64,000 nucleotides of DNA from Diphasiastrum complanatum (lineage: Eukaryota > Streptophyta > Lycopodiopsida > Lycopodiales > Lycopodiaceae): positions 87,344,537 through 87,408,536 of the forward strand of contig CM055092.1 of assembly GCA_029204225.1 (NCBI GenBank). Direction: 5' to 3'. A program made the position numbers and the translations under genes. Below the pieces are notes generated by a model, which saw only the letters and a list, made by a program, of their open reading frames with translations, had not been told where the DNA came from and ran no database searches. The first letter of the stretch is position 1, and each line of letters opens with the position of its first letter. This document shows positions 9,621 through 22,582 of this stretch, piece by piece.

Positions 9621-11454
9621 CTAGCTTGACTGGTTTTGGTCATATGACTTGTATATAGCCAAACAGTCACTATGTGGCATCTCACACGTTCCGAATAGCC
9701 TATGATACCTTTCATAATGATATTCTCAAGTTTATCAAAGTGATAGCACCTTGAGAATGAGTCTAGATCCAAGAGAGAGAAAATATGAGCTATTTTTGGT
9801 AATTTTTACATTGTTGAGGGATCTCCATGATTACAAACCTAACTTGATAGGGATGCAAGATCCACTTAAAATAGCATTAGGGAGGGTTAGGGCTGCTCAT
9901 ACTTGCTCAGATCCAAGATGGATCATGTATATATATGTGATGATCTATCACTCAAGCAATTATGTGATTTTCCTCTCATACTGGTACAATTTCTCTCTAT
10001 GTTTGTAATTCTTTGAGTGCTTGTGATTTATAATTATTATTGGATTGAATGTGAGTCCCCAAGGGTATCTAGTGACTTGGAAAGGGTATCCTTTTCTAAT
10101 GCTACCTAGGATTGCTAGGCATTGTGGAAGTCATACCCAGAGATTTTCATCGATGATCAACAACTTATCAAAAGAGGGAAGGATTGTGAGATGCCAGCTG
10201 GGATCTAACATACTCTTAGCACGACTAGTTACTAGGGCCTGAGGGCCATGGCATTGGCTAGGGCCAAAAAATAGGATGGACACTAGGGAGATACGTTGGG
10301 TTTGGTGCATCATTGGCAGTGACCCAGCGTGACTGCTTGATAGGATGTCAGTAGGTAGAGTTGTGACTGTATGGACCCTAGTTGTCAATAGCGGAAATGA
10401 CTCTGTTGGACAAGCGGCCAGTTGGCAGTACAGAAGGTGACTATGTGTGTCACAAGTCTATGATGGGGCATGGGGATGGTGTCCTAGAGTCATGCACTAA
10501 TTGCGGTTAGTAGAGTTCATAGAACCTCGAGGACTGATTACCCGTTGCATGGCAGCCATGTGCGCCTATCCTAGAATAGTAATCAAATAGACCCAAGAGG
10601 AGGGGCCCTAGGGTTGGGTGGGTTGTTGTACACACCAGCCATCAGAGTTTGGAGAGCTCTTGGAGATTGAAGTGCAACACTACTTGCAAATATATATTCA
10701 AATTGGGAGGATCTTGCAGGAGTTGGAGTTGCAAGAAGTACAATTCTACAACTGAGGCAAACTGCGCGAGTGTGTGTCATGCAATAAAAAATTCTTGTGG
10801 ATGAAAAACATGTTAGAAGAACTTAAGATTGACTACACATTAATGTTTTGTTATAATGATAATCAAAGTTAATTTTTTATGATGATAATTAGGTATGTTT
10901 GTTCCTAGCAAAAATCCTGATTCTACATCCATGTTGTGGTTTAATAGAACTTAATCTAAGATTATACTCAATTACGTTCATGCTTGTTATGACCAAAGTA
11001 TTGCCAAAACAATGCTTGGAATTCTTAAGGAAACTAATAGGAATAGGAGAAATTTAATTAGCTATGGCATACTATGAAGTGAGAGAAGGTTTGTTGCCCT
11101 ATTGTGACACTTCACAATAGGTGGTTACAAATCTCAAAAGCCATGCTGACATACTTTCTTGACATGTTAATCCTACACGATGCAATTTTTTTAACTTGAA
11201 TATAAGTGAATATAATGAGAGAGCCACATGATGATTCTTGCCTTTCTGGCCTTGATTGTTCTTGATTCCTGTTTTCTTCTTGTGATCCATTGTACAAGCA
11301 AGGTCTACATACCGGCAATTGATTTGTGACAAATAAGACAAGAAAAATGGATTCCTCCAAGTCAAAGTCCTGCCTTCAAGCATAGTTCTCTGACTTGATC
11401 AGCCTATTTGTTGCATTCTTTGTTTTTTTATTTTCTCATGATTTGAAGGCCCCT

Positions 11455-11526
11455 GCATAAATGCAAAGCTAACCATCACCTTATATATTTGCATAAATGC
11501 AAAACTAACCATCACCTTGTATATTA
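11455..11526 (+). repeat. Two-copy 36-bp tandem repeat
   Basis: Unit GCATAAATGCAAARCTAACC... occurs at 11455 and again at 11491, with three or four differences. Contains the dyad GCATAAATGC. Confidence 0.7.
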
Positions 11527-14500
11527 TAAGAGAGGAAGGTCCGAAGTGAGAGTGGACGTCCAAAATATATTAGCTCTTCAATCTCCTATGCGTGATGCGG
11601 CATTCCTCCTCTCTCCACACCTCTAGTATGCGAGTCTACCTCTGCAACTTTCTCAGAACAGGAAGAAACCACACTAGAGCATGACGATAGGTCGTTGGTG
11701 CTTATCGATAACAAAAGAAGGAACAATTACACAAAATTCATTTCAGCGAGGTGCTTCTCTCGTAGCTGTGCACTATTTGAAGAGAATAATGACTGCAAGC
11801 GCAGCAAGATGAAATGTGTTGCTCAATTTGGGTTAACTTGGTTTAGTCCAGACCCATACCATCACGATAGATAGCAACATTTAACAGGGTTGGGTCAGTT
11901 GGTTACCTTGGCATTCAAAGTTTCTTTGGCCCTACGTCCTACCCCCCTTGGAAACAAAGTTGCATTATTCTAGCGACTATATTCTGTATTGCTCCTCCAA
12001 ATTTGACGAGGTCCTACAAGAGATTATTCAGTTTTGTATAGTGTATTTTTTGCATAGAATGATATCTGCTATTCCTTGATATTCGTGGAATCGACAGCAA
12101 CTATCAAATTTATGATATCGATGGCAACGGTAAGCGCTTTTCATGCTAACCTGTAAATGGATAATAAATCCAAACTCGATTTTTACCTCATGTCCGCTTA
12201 CAAACTTCTAACATCAAGATTACGTGTAGAATCGAACTTTCTGCATGAATGTGAAATAGACAGAAACTGTAACTTATTTCTCATCACATTTTCCCATATA
12301 TTCCTCATACCTCGTGGCAACCGGCACACTGAGCTACAATGAAGCAACGAAGAAGGATCTCAACATCTGTAAAATAAATGACGCTGAATGAAGTACTCTT
12401 ATAAGTGCTCCTACGCGTTCCTTCCACTAAAAAAAAACCATACATGTTATTTCATTCAAGTCAACAAATAACAGAACAAAACTAGTTAGCACGATTAAAT
12501 GAATAAGTTATAACATTCTCATAGCTTACGAGAAATAATTTTGCTAAGTTTGTCAGACAGGTTACATGACGAGAAGTATTATAAACCATAGATTCATAAC
12601 TTATGAAGAGGAATGCAGTTTCCTCAGTAAATTAACCCTGGTCACAAAAAACGTAAATTAAGCCCGGTTCACTGGATTTGCTGAAAGATGAGAAGTATGA
12701 GCATGGCAAATGTGAAGGACTGAAGTATAGGTTGTCTAGATATGATCTCGTGTTTCTGGTTCAGGATATCAAAGTAAGCAAGCTACCTAGATGTTGTACT
12801 GTGTACAATAGATTGCTAAGGAATATCAGGGGAGTGAACAAGCTATATACCTGCATATTGCGGACTAGGCTGTGCGTAAGATTCCGACCTCTCAGCGTCT
12901 CCTCTTCAGCATTGCCAAACACACGTCTAGTTCCTGTGACACCAGAATATATCCATTGTTAGGAAACTGCTATTTTGTGCCTCAGATTGCTTCACCTTTG
13001 CTGCTTACAACACGTTAAATGTATCACTCAGAAATAGGATTGCTACATCTACGACCTGTATACGGGAGAAACACAGACTTCTGCCACTCCAAAATCCTAG
13101 AGAAGAAAATATATCAAACCAACCGCTAAAAGAGACAACTGGAGAACAGACCTCATCAAGATTGATATTAAACCCAGTTCGATTGCAACATCTCCGAGTT
13201 CCAACAGTCGGCTAGGCCTCTTGCGCAAACACTTAGTCCAGGAAAATCAACGCATTCGGTGGTATCGTCGTTATAGAAATTTCCTTAGAAGGCGTTGGAA
13301 AAAACAACATAAAAATATTTTGAACTTGTTCAGGCTTCTTTTTACGAAATGATGCTACTGGATCCAGGTTAACCAAGTACAGTAGCCTGACAACACTGTC
13401 GAAATCTTCCCAATAGCCGCAACGTCACTTCTGCTTCTCATCATTGAGACCTTACACCATATCTGGAGAAAATGACGTCCCAATGTAGCTGTGGACGAAA
13501 GTTAAGTTCTAAATAAAAATACTTCCACCTGAACAATGAGACAGTCACGATGAGTGCGTTGTCACATTGGTAAACTAGTATAGAAACATCAGCCATTCAA
13601 TTATAGTAACCACAGGAATTGAGTTTCTGCTAGCACACGGCACCTGTTTGTACTTTATCTAACTGGTGTTTATCTGTAAACTTCTACAGTTTAATCATAA
13701 GTCTGTAGACACTTCTGAGACGGACGCTACTTGTATTCAAGACAACATTTTCTTTAATCTCTACCTCACAGGTCGTTTCAGACACTTACTCTTCAGGCAA
13801 CTGCTGTCGTCTGAAATATCAACTCGCTCATGACTAGCTGATATCTGATTTCGAGTTGGAAACAAGGGAACCTGGAAACGCGACGTTGATATGAGACTTC
13901 AAACAAGGTATGCTTAGCATAAATTACGAGAGGTTCATTCTAGAGGCTAGGTCACAGGTGTACAAAGTTATTTTGTCAATGTCAAGCAAAACGGTACTGT
14001 GCTTGTCCTTCCTTACATCAGCAATCTGCTCCAATGTGCTCCATTTGCAGCGGTTTAGGTCATCCGATTCTTAGCACTACAATGCCTAACTCTGGCTATG
14101 AAGCCTGCTCACGATAAGAGGAGTGGGATATTATTTCCTTCTGTTATAGCTTAGTTTCTATCCAATATGGTTCAGATGTTATTCGTGGTAGTCACGAATA
14201 TGCAGATAGAAATGCAGTGACTACACTCTGTTGTTTATTGATGATTGATCTTTAATGTGTTTTCTTGATATATTGCATTTCTTTCCATGTGACTGGGCAG
14301 TGGCCAGCAAGCAAGATGTGTACACTCTGATTTCTACATTAAAATATAATCTACATAATCAAGAAACATATTTACATGGCAAGAGCAAAACAGACAGAAT
14401 AGAGAAGAAGAAAGATGATCTTAAATAAGCTCATTACATTGTAAAATGAGAAACGTATACATCAGCTGAACTCTGTTTTTTCCCTTGTAATGGCTGGCAA

Positions 14501-14690
14501 GTAGAGGATGATCCAAATTATTAGGCTGGAGTAGATTGGTGAGGTCAACAAACATACACCCATTTTGCTTGACATCAAGAATAGTAAATACAGACAAACA
14601 GTTGACACTGCTGAAAAGTTCAAGCTAGTGGATGTACGTACTAAGAAGTTATCAAGACATTTGAGATTAAATGGCATGGTCATTGACTGG

Positions 14691-14878
14691 TTCTAGGCTA
14701 TAGAAAAAGAGGCATGCAGTTTTCATGTACTTCAGTAGAGTGGCCACGGTCTAGATTCCCCTGTTTCCATTCAAAATCCGACAGTTCTAGGATATAGAAA
14801 AAGAGGCATGCAGTTTTCATGTACTTCATTAGAGTGGCCACGGTCTAGATTCCCCTGTTTCCATTCAAAACCCGACAC
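14691..14878 (+). repeat. 94-bp tandem duplication
   Basis: The segment starting TTCTAGGCTATAGAAAAAG at 14691 is repeated at 14785 (TTCTAGGATATAG...), with only about four mismatches over 94 bp. High identity marks a recent local duplication in otherwise featureless DNA. Confidence 0.85.
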
Positions 14879-17800
14879 CAGAGGTTAGATACGGACGTGT
14901 ATGCGGCCTGAGCATTCTTCGCAGTTAAAGTATCATTTCGCGATGAATGACACTGCTATTGTATGTAGCCTCCTCAGTTTTCCTTCACAACGAATGTATA
15001 AAGTAATCCATCTCAGTTTTTGTAAAAAGTATCACGATGAGAACTACATGGCCGAAATGTGAAAGATCTGCAAAAGCAAGCAACAATGTATCAAAAAGCA
15101 CTGTAATCGTATGGCAAGCCCTTTAAGGGACACCACTACAAACAAACAAACCATCAAACCGGCCATGAGGTTCTTAATACATGCCTCTTAAATAGACATT
15201 TTAGTTTGAAAGTACCGGTGTAAATCAATATGGCTAATTTGGACAATACAGTTCAATATTCAAACGTTCAAACGCTATTCCTTCAAACGTTCATGAATCA
15301 TAAGGTGGACTAATTCAAATGCAAGAGTGTTTACATTGACGACGTAAGTCTGGGTAACTTTTTCAGCTTGAAATGATACGTCACCTTTAGGCTTTCCATC
15401 CACATAGAGAGATTTCAAATTGCTATGTACTGGAAATGCTATGTCACCTTTTACTATTCATATGTGAAGAGTTTTTAGAAAGTATTTGTACAATGACTCA
15501 TTTCTTAGAAAGTATGTCTACATGACTCATATGTTGCCTTTGTTTTGCCTTTAAAAGTCATGGTGCGCAATTCACCTGTGTAATGCAACAACATCCAAGA
15601 TTCATTCTATTACTTATCAACTATACAGCATTCTTTGCATACAATGCTTACAAACATGGCAGATCCATGCCCCTTAGAGTCTAGAGCACAAGGCTCTCTG
15701 CGGTGACTAAAGTTTGAGCATGTGTCTTCCTAGCCAAAATTAATAAATTCTCACATGTTTATTCTTTGTTTTACAGCTTAGCATTTCGTAGATTACATAT
15801 GCAAAAAATTTGAATAACTTTCAACTTTATAGGTTGTGTCATGTGGCCATGTATTTAATAATATACTAGCTTCTATATGTCGGAGTGCAAGGTTGGCAAG
15901 AAGAAGCTGTACTTAAAGCTAGGGCATTTTTTAGGACACCTGTCGCACACATATCTAACTCATATCTTTCATGAAATAGTTTTCCAACTTAGATAAGGTG
16001 TGAATTCAACTTCAAATGTTAGCATATGTTTGTTCCTTAATCCTCGTATTATTCATCTTATAAATAACTAGAATAATGCATATTCATCTTTTCACTAACT
16101 TGTCCTTTACTTTTCAAACTAGAAACAATTTAAAATAGAAACAACCTCCATGCAACATTATGATCATATCTATTTTATTTTGTGTGAATATATACGTTGT
16201 ACATTCGTAATGCTAGATGCTCATTTTTCGTTTATATTTTGCAGTCCCACCTTTATAAATGAAATTTTATGTCATGATGATTGGTGACCCAAAGGATCGA
16301 AATTCACTTCAATTTGCTTTTACCCTTTGACCCAAGCGCAAGTTTGTAATAGACTTTGTTCTGCTTTGGTTGGTTGACCCACGACAAGTTCGATATGAAC
16401 TCCGGTCTGATTCATCCCGTCAACCCAAGTCAAGGTCGAAATCCAAACTGTGTAAAGACTTGAGTATTTATGGAAACAACGTAAAAGCTTGAATATTTAT
16501 GCAAAGTTGATAGAATGCAAAAATGAATTACAAGGCAATTCTAACACTTTCGTACAGTGTGCCCTCCGATTGTCACTCTGAAGTAACTACCAGGTGGGAA
16601 GGCCCTTGAGGTATGATGACCTTCCGCTGCTCTAAATTAGGTCTACACTAGGAGGAGGTCAAGGCTCAAACATTAACTAAAAAACACCTTGACTCCACCT
16701 TACAAATTAACAAAGTAAAAGTCAAAAAATTAGGGAAAGAATAAACACTCTATATGCTCTTGAGATAATAAAATGCTACAAAATGTACAACCTCTAATAT
16801 TATCTTGACCTTGTCTCTCATATAAGGTGCACATTTCTTGCTACAAACAAATCAAATATAATAATTTTGCACGCAAATGCTTCATGTCACGTTGACACCA
16901 TGACTGAAATCTGATGTTCCTCACGCGCTTCTCATCTCAGATCATTATACTAACATGTCATAAAACCAGATGCATCTTCTCGCTAGAAAGTTTTTGGAAC
17001 TCTCACCTTTGAAGCAAACTCTCATCTAATTGCAGAACGTGCAGCTCGTTTGGTGTATCATATTAATATTAATTACTTTCCTAACTAGAGTAAACGGGTG
17101 AACTTTATTTATACTGCACGAATAAGTAGCAGAATCTCACAAACAATCGTTTAACTTCTAATTAAATGTAATCAACCCTTTTTGCAGGTAGATAATTTTA
17201 CGTCATAAAATGGAAAAGCATTTAGCAATTCCCAATCAAATTTAAGAAATAAACTTTTTTAATGTTTTCATCGTTGCGCAAGCAACAGGTTACACCGTTA
17301 CAGCAAGAAGAACGGGCAATGTGCTACAACCGATAGATTGACTTCAAATTATTCAACCAAAATTTGAAGCACGAACTTCGAAGTATCTAGAGTTTGAAAA
17401 GCAGTGCGTGAAGCTCACCTCCTGGAAAGGAACTATAACCGTATAACGTGGCCTATTTTAAACCAGTCTTGCCCAGAATGGAATATGTCAAATATTTTTT
17501 CGAGGGCTTCTAGACATTTGTACGTCACTAGTAGACTCACTCTTGCGCTAATAATCTAAGAAGTGCCCTAGTTGTAGATAATACTATTCTTATTCACTGC
17601 TAGAAACAGGCGATAGGAAACACAAGTTTATGACGGTCCACAATTCAACTTACCAGTAAGTGAAGCATCACCGATAGATCTGAAAAGGAGAACACATACA
17701 AGTTATCGCTATGCGAACCAATTGTGCCGCTGCATTACTTTCCGCATCGAAGATCACTGATAACTTGTAAGTGATGTCTCCTAGCTGACACCAGAAGAAA

Positions 17801-19213
17801 CTCCAGATGCGGTACTGACTCACACAGATAGCCAAGCAAATTGATTCCCCAGAAATAGTCAAGTTCACAACCTTGAAAGTTGAAAAGACAAAGCATGCGT
17901 GACTTATCATTTGTTGTCAAATACAACATGCGTTACATGCCCATTGCCCTAAAACGGAAATAGAAGTCTAAAACGCAAAGCAGACATCAATGATCATCTA
18001 TCAGTTCTTTTCCTTATCTCGATTACTTATCATCTTTTGTGAAATACGAAATGGCTTAAAGTGGAAACCGAAATAAAATAGTAAGTGGAGATGCATGACC
18101 CGTAGTTATAAAATTCGCACTTCTGCGTAGAAATGATGATCCTCCGAACAGGTTCACGAAGCTTCACAGGAGTGGGGGGCAGAAGAACCTTTCAGTCTAT
18201 GTGTCGTCACAGCGAGCAATAGAGAAAATAAAGAGAGAAGAAATGAGTTGGGAAATGGTAATCCGTAGTTGCGCGTGCCGTCGATTAACTACAAAGGGCA
18301 ACTCCGGAGAAGACCCTGGGTCCTTGACATACTGATACAACAAGCTTCAGTAACCTAACCACTCTTGATTTGTCACGTCGGCTTAGTATCCTCATCTGTA
18401 TGTAAGCAGATGGGGAAGATGTCATGTCATTGGGTAATGACTCTTGTGAACACAGAGTACTCATGTCGCCGTCAACTTTTCTCTTCGTCCTTTTGTTTTC
18501 CTTTTGTAGATATTTTCGTCCTTTCAGAATGGATGGAACCATGGTAATTGGTAATATTAGGTGTATTTTGAGTTTCAGGCATTTAGGTGAGATCAGGTTT
18601 GGTTTGACAAAAGTAGTCCTGTCACAGCTAGTCCATATTCCCCATTCCCCACTCCCGAATTCAGGGTGGAGACTGCTTCTTCAGGCCTGCACTTTGAATC
18701 CTTCCTAGCTTCAATAAAATTTCGGCATACAAATCAGCCTGTAAAAGGGTTCAATGGTCAGATGAAGTCTCACAATGACAGAGTTTACTTAATGCCCTTC
18801 ATAAAAAACAATTATAAACTGATGATTACTCTTACATTTATAATAATAAGAGAGCAGTTTTAGATATTGTAGGTTTATTCATGTGCTTAACTGAAGAAAT
18901 CCAGTAGGAATTATTGGACATTCAAACGTCCAACTAAGGTATAATGATGAAAGTCAATTTGACCTCTTCAAACCCAAGTCTATGAATTTCTTTCAAAACA
19001 CATGCATGTCCTTGGATCTCCGTGGAATAAATGATGGCGATAATGTAATGTAGATGTTTCCTCCAACCTGAGTTTCATAAAAATTTGAAGAACAAACAAA
19101 TAATCTCCAAATACCAAATAATTACACTCTTATAAGAAAACTTTAATGTATTATGGGCCCGGTAAGGATTTCAAAAAACATTTGGGCGAGGATTTTAGAA
19201 CGATCTTGGGCAA

Positions 19214-19281
19214 ATGACATTATGCTCGATAAAGTGTCATAGGCGAGGCCCGGACACTTTATCAAGAGGGCATAATGTCAT
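19214..19281. repeat. Inverted repeat / hairpin
   Basis: Left arm 19214-19238 (begins ATGACATTATGC, ends TAAAGTGTC) pairs with right arm 19253-19281 (begins GACACTTTATC, ends GCATAATGTCAT) around a 14-base GC-rich loop; the right arm has a four-base bulge. This could be a small foldback element or a structured transcript. It lies just upstream of a copia 3' end. Confidence 0.7.
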
Positions 19282-19430
19282 CTACCTAGCTCATTTCACT
19301 GTATAATGCATATTGTTGCGTTTTCACAAGACCATTATGCAATATAATATGCATTTGAAAAACATAATTAATGTTTTCAAAGCTGAGCGCTTCTTTCACA
19401 GGGCCATTAAGAAGATTCTTTTGGTTGCCT

Positions 19431-19922
19431 TCATTCGTTGTCCAGAGGTTGTGGTTTGTGGATCGTCGCGGTTTGCGGTTTGTTAAAGTCTACGGTTTGT
19501 CGGCCTTCGTTATCTTCGTTGTTTGTATGTGTCGTGGTGCGGTTGTGGTAGTGGTGGTTTGCGATTTGCGATTCATAAGCTAGCAATGTTTTGTGGGTAG
19601 AAACTTGAAGTTTTTTCAGCTCCCTCTCAAAGCCTGGTAGTTTTATGATTCCTAGACTCGCACGCTGCTTCTCAAACATTGTCTTGTCAAGAGGCTTGGT
19701 AAAAATATCAACCACCATCTGCCTTGTTGGAACAAACTCGGTCTTGAGCTTGTCTTTCTCAACTAGATCCCTTATCAGATGATACTTCATAGCAATGTGT
19801 TTCATTTTGGAATGAAACACGGGATCCTTCGTCAGGTGTATGGAAGATGTGCTATTCAAATACAAGATCAGCAAATCGTCAGTGTTCTCTCCTAGTCCGA
19901 GCCATGTAAGCGCATTGGCCAT
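19431..19922 (-). pseudogene. Copia RNase H C-terminal part (minus-strand element, family A)
   Basis: Uninterrupted 163-codon frame with the copia RNase H signature: STSSIHLTKDPVFHSKMKHI, then IRDLVEKDKLKTEFVPTRQM and VDIFTKPLDK, then the family tail LGIIKLPGFERELKK. RNase H removes the RNA template during reverse transcription. It is the 3' end of a minus-strand element running back to 21946; the N-terminal RNase H part upstream is broken. The tail after residue 110 is H/T/N-rich. The same tail occurs in the copies at 25.0-25.2 kb and 57.6-58.1 kb. Confidence 0.8.
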
Positions 19923-20132
19923 CTTGGTTGCTGCAACGTACTCTGCTTTGCAAGATGATTGTGTACTAATTGTCTGTTTCTTGTTGATCCAAAGAACAGC
20001 TGCATTCGCTGCTATGGTGTAGCCTCCTGAAACACTCTTGCAGTCGTTGTTTATAGATGCCTAGCTTCCATTGGTGAAGGATCTCACCCGAAGCTCTGCA
20101 TCTTGAGAAAAATAAAAACCATAGTCCTTTCT

Positions 20133-21051
20133 CTATTTCAGGTATCCTGGATTAATGTTGAACTGGCTCATTCTGAATACTATGTAAGCAATGTCTGGTT
20201 GTGTGTTGTCTACCAAATACATTAATGAACCAATAAGCCTTCTATAAGACTTTTGCAGCATAACTTCTTGCTTTGCATCGTCTCTGGGATAGTCTTCATT
20301 TGTCAACACTATTCCAGGAACCATTGGAGTGTTCACTCCCTTGCAATCTGCCATCTAAAAATCATCAATTATCTTCCGAATATATCTTGATTGGTGTAGA
20401 TATAATTTCTCACCTTCAAGTTCTTTGTCAATCTATAAGCCTAGGTAGCATCTTGCTTCTCCTAGATCTGATATCTCAAAGTGTCTTGAAATATCTTATT
20501 TCACCTATGCAATCACTGTGTCACTCTTTGACAGAATCAATGTGTCATCAACGTAGACACCGATAATAATAATTTCAGCATCTATGACTTTCACATAGAC
20601 GTTGTAATCAGCCATTAAAGGCTGGAAGTCTAAGGATCTAAGTTTGTGATCCTTCTTCTTGTACCACTTCCCGACAGATTGTTTCAGTCCATAGATGCTC
20701 TTGCGCATCCTACAGGCATAGTCAGCAAATGACTTGCAGGTAAAACCTGGCAGTTGCTCCATGTAGATTTCTTTCTTTAGATCTCCATGCAAAAAATGAT
20801 ATCTTCTCGTCTATAATATGGATGTTCAAACTATAGGATGCTGCATATGTGAACAATATGTGTAGTGATGTATGCTTGACTACAGGAGAAAAAGTATCAG
20901 TGTAGTCAATACCATATTTTTGTGAGAAACCCTTTGCAACTAGCCTGGCCTTGTATTTTGATACATTGTCGTCTGGTCCATATTTGTCTTTGTAAACCCA
21001 TTTACATTTGAAAGTCTTCTTGTTTGATGGCATAGATTTGAGATCCCACAC
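20133..21051 (-). pseudogene. Copia reverse transcriptase (minus-strand element, family A)
   Basis: Three overlapping or adjacent frames. 21051-20722 has the RT start (FKCKWVYKDKYGPDDNVSKY, KARLVAKGFSQKYGIDYTDT); 20792-20505 has CRMRKSIYGLKQ and the catalytic GVYVDDTLIL (YVDD at about 20544-20555); 20354-20133 has the connection (RRLIGSLMYLVDNTQPDIAY). Frame changes near 20780 and 20370 separate them. The YVDD box itself is intact. Confidence 0.8.
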
Positions 21052-21057
21052 ATCGTT

Positions 21058-21658
21058 CTACTTCGTGGAGTTGTTCTTATATGGGCTGTTGATATCTTCT
21101 TCATATGTCTGTGGTTCATCACCGAATCCACATAAGTCTTCTTGAGTTGAGGATGAATTGTCTAGTATAAATCTAACAGGTTGTCTTCTCTCTCTACTAG
21201 ATCTCATTGGAGGCGGTGCGGGTGCGGTGACTGCTTTGTCTCTGTCTCTTTTGTTGATAGCAGAATCATCGTGCATCGCAGGTGTTCTGTACGAGCTGCA
21301 TATCGGGCTATTTGCCATCTGAACTATTACTCAGTTCATCTGTAATTCTAACATCTTCATCTTGATGCTTAGGGTCCGCTCCCTTTGTCAATGTCGGTAG
21401 GTTGTAGTACTGCTTGCCAAGAATCTCAGAGCTAACTGAATCTTCGTTAGACATCATTTTTGCTTCATCAAATTTGACATCTCTGATAGTTTTGATTTGA
21501 TTAATCTCTGACAGATAGATCATGTAGTATGGTGAATGTGTGTCATATCCTACAAGGTAACCCAATTTGACATTTTCATCCAACTTCTTGCGAATCTTGT
21601 CAAGAATGTATGCATGCGCTACACATCTAAAGTGGGACTGCATGCTCCGTGACGGCAT
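21058..21658 (-). pseudogene. Copia integrase C-terminal and linker region (minus-strand element)
   Basis: Frames 21658-21308 and 21318-21058. The first holds the integrase C-terminal motif KLDENVKLGYLVGYDTHSPY and IRDVKFDE; the second is the variable linker before RT (RSSRERRQPVRFILDN). The catalytic integrase core and the protease are absent: the next thing upstream is gag, so roughly 2 kb of pol has been deleted. Confidence 0.7.
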
Positions 21659-21682
21659 TATGCAAAGAAAGGAATAGGTTAT

Positions 21683-21946
21683 TTATGTTTTTGATGAATA
21701 TTGTGAGATCTTTACCATTCCGTGTAGGTACGTGATTTGATCTTTCAAATGCATAATTTGGCTGCATGATCTAGTCTTCAATCTTGACTTCAACACATCC
21801 CAAAGTTCTTGTGGATTTGATTTTGATGAGAGATCGAGAGTAATGTTGTCTTTGATGGAGGAGGATATGACAGCTACTACTTTATCATTTTTCTCCTTCC
21901 ATTCGCGAAGCTCTTTTCTAAAGAAACAAAATGTTTCGAGCCACAA
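21683..21946 (-). pseudogene. Copia gag fragment (minus-strand element, family A)
   Basis: Frame of 87 codons with gag motifs (REWKEKNDKVVAVISSSIKD, SNPQELWDVLKSRLKTRS). Directly joined to integrase C-terminal coding downstream, which fixes an internal deletion. Its upstream edge abuts a plus-strand RNase H tail (about 21905-21965) and then a plus-strand gag, so the 5' end is a rearranged junction. Confidence 0.65.
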
Positions 21947-22009
21947 AGCTTTGCTATTATGAGCTTTACCTGGATCTTTCCAGACAACCCAAACATTGCT
22001 AGCAAAAGA

Positions 22010-22570
22010 TTTGGAGATGACACTCGAAAAGGTTGTGATCGAGATTCGATAAGAAGTTGAAGCTCGTGAGCACCTTGATCACAAGAATGCCTCTAACCAA
22101 GCTCTATATAGCAACAAAGAGAAGCCAAAGAAGCAGTTCAAGCCTAAGAGAGAGTCAAATCGAAGACAGGATCAAGACCAGCAAATAGAGGAAGCCAGCA
22201 AAGGTAGATGGAAGAACAAAATAAAGCCGAGATAGTAGAATGGCGACAAGAAAGTATGTGTGAGATGCAAACATGAAGGACATATTGTCAATTTGTGTTG
22301 GTTGAATCCAAAGATTGAGTGTATCCATTGTCACAAGAAGGGTCATGCAGCCATGGACTACTACCAAAACCCGAGGAACAAGCAGCCTCAAGGCAAACGG
22401 ACAATAATAGTTCATCCTACATTGAAGATCTAGAAAGCTCAAAGATAGGTGAAGAAAGGTTGAAGAACAAAAATTTGACAACCTACTTATGTATAGATGT
22501 GTGTGCAGCCTCGACATTTGGACACACATGAGGTGATCTTGATTCAGGAGCAAGCTCTCGCTTTGTTACC
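22010..22570 (+). pseudogene. Copia gag C-terminus, zinc knuckles and protease remnant
   Basis: Gag C-terminal frame (KPKKQFKPKRESN) followed by two CCHC knuckles: VCVRCKHEGHIVNLC, intact, and IECIHCHKKGHAAMD, whose last Cys is Tyr here while the 61-kb copy keeps it. The knuckles bind element RNA. The protease active site region near 22540 reads LIQEQALA instead of DSGA-type because of a shift. Several frame changes. Confidence 0.65.
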
Positions 22571-22582
22571 TCAAGACAAATA

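Larger units (their letters stand above)
9621..19200. other. About 9.6 kb with no recognisable gene
   Basis: No open frame above about 95 codons and none with a family motif on either strand. I see no retroelement domains, long inverted repeats, tRNA-like or rRNA-like sequence. Only two short tandem duplications (listed separately) stand out. Candidate contents are old unrecognisable transposons, intergenic DNA, or introns/UTRs of a gene whose exons I cannot see. Confidence 0.4.

Noticed and set aside
9621-19200. tRNA or rRNA genes
   Set aside because: I looked for A/B-box-like and T-loop strings and found none with a plausible cloverleaf.
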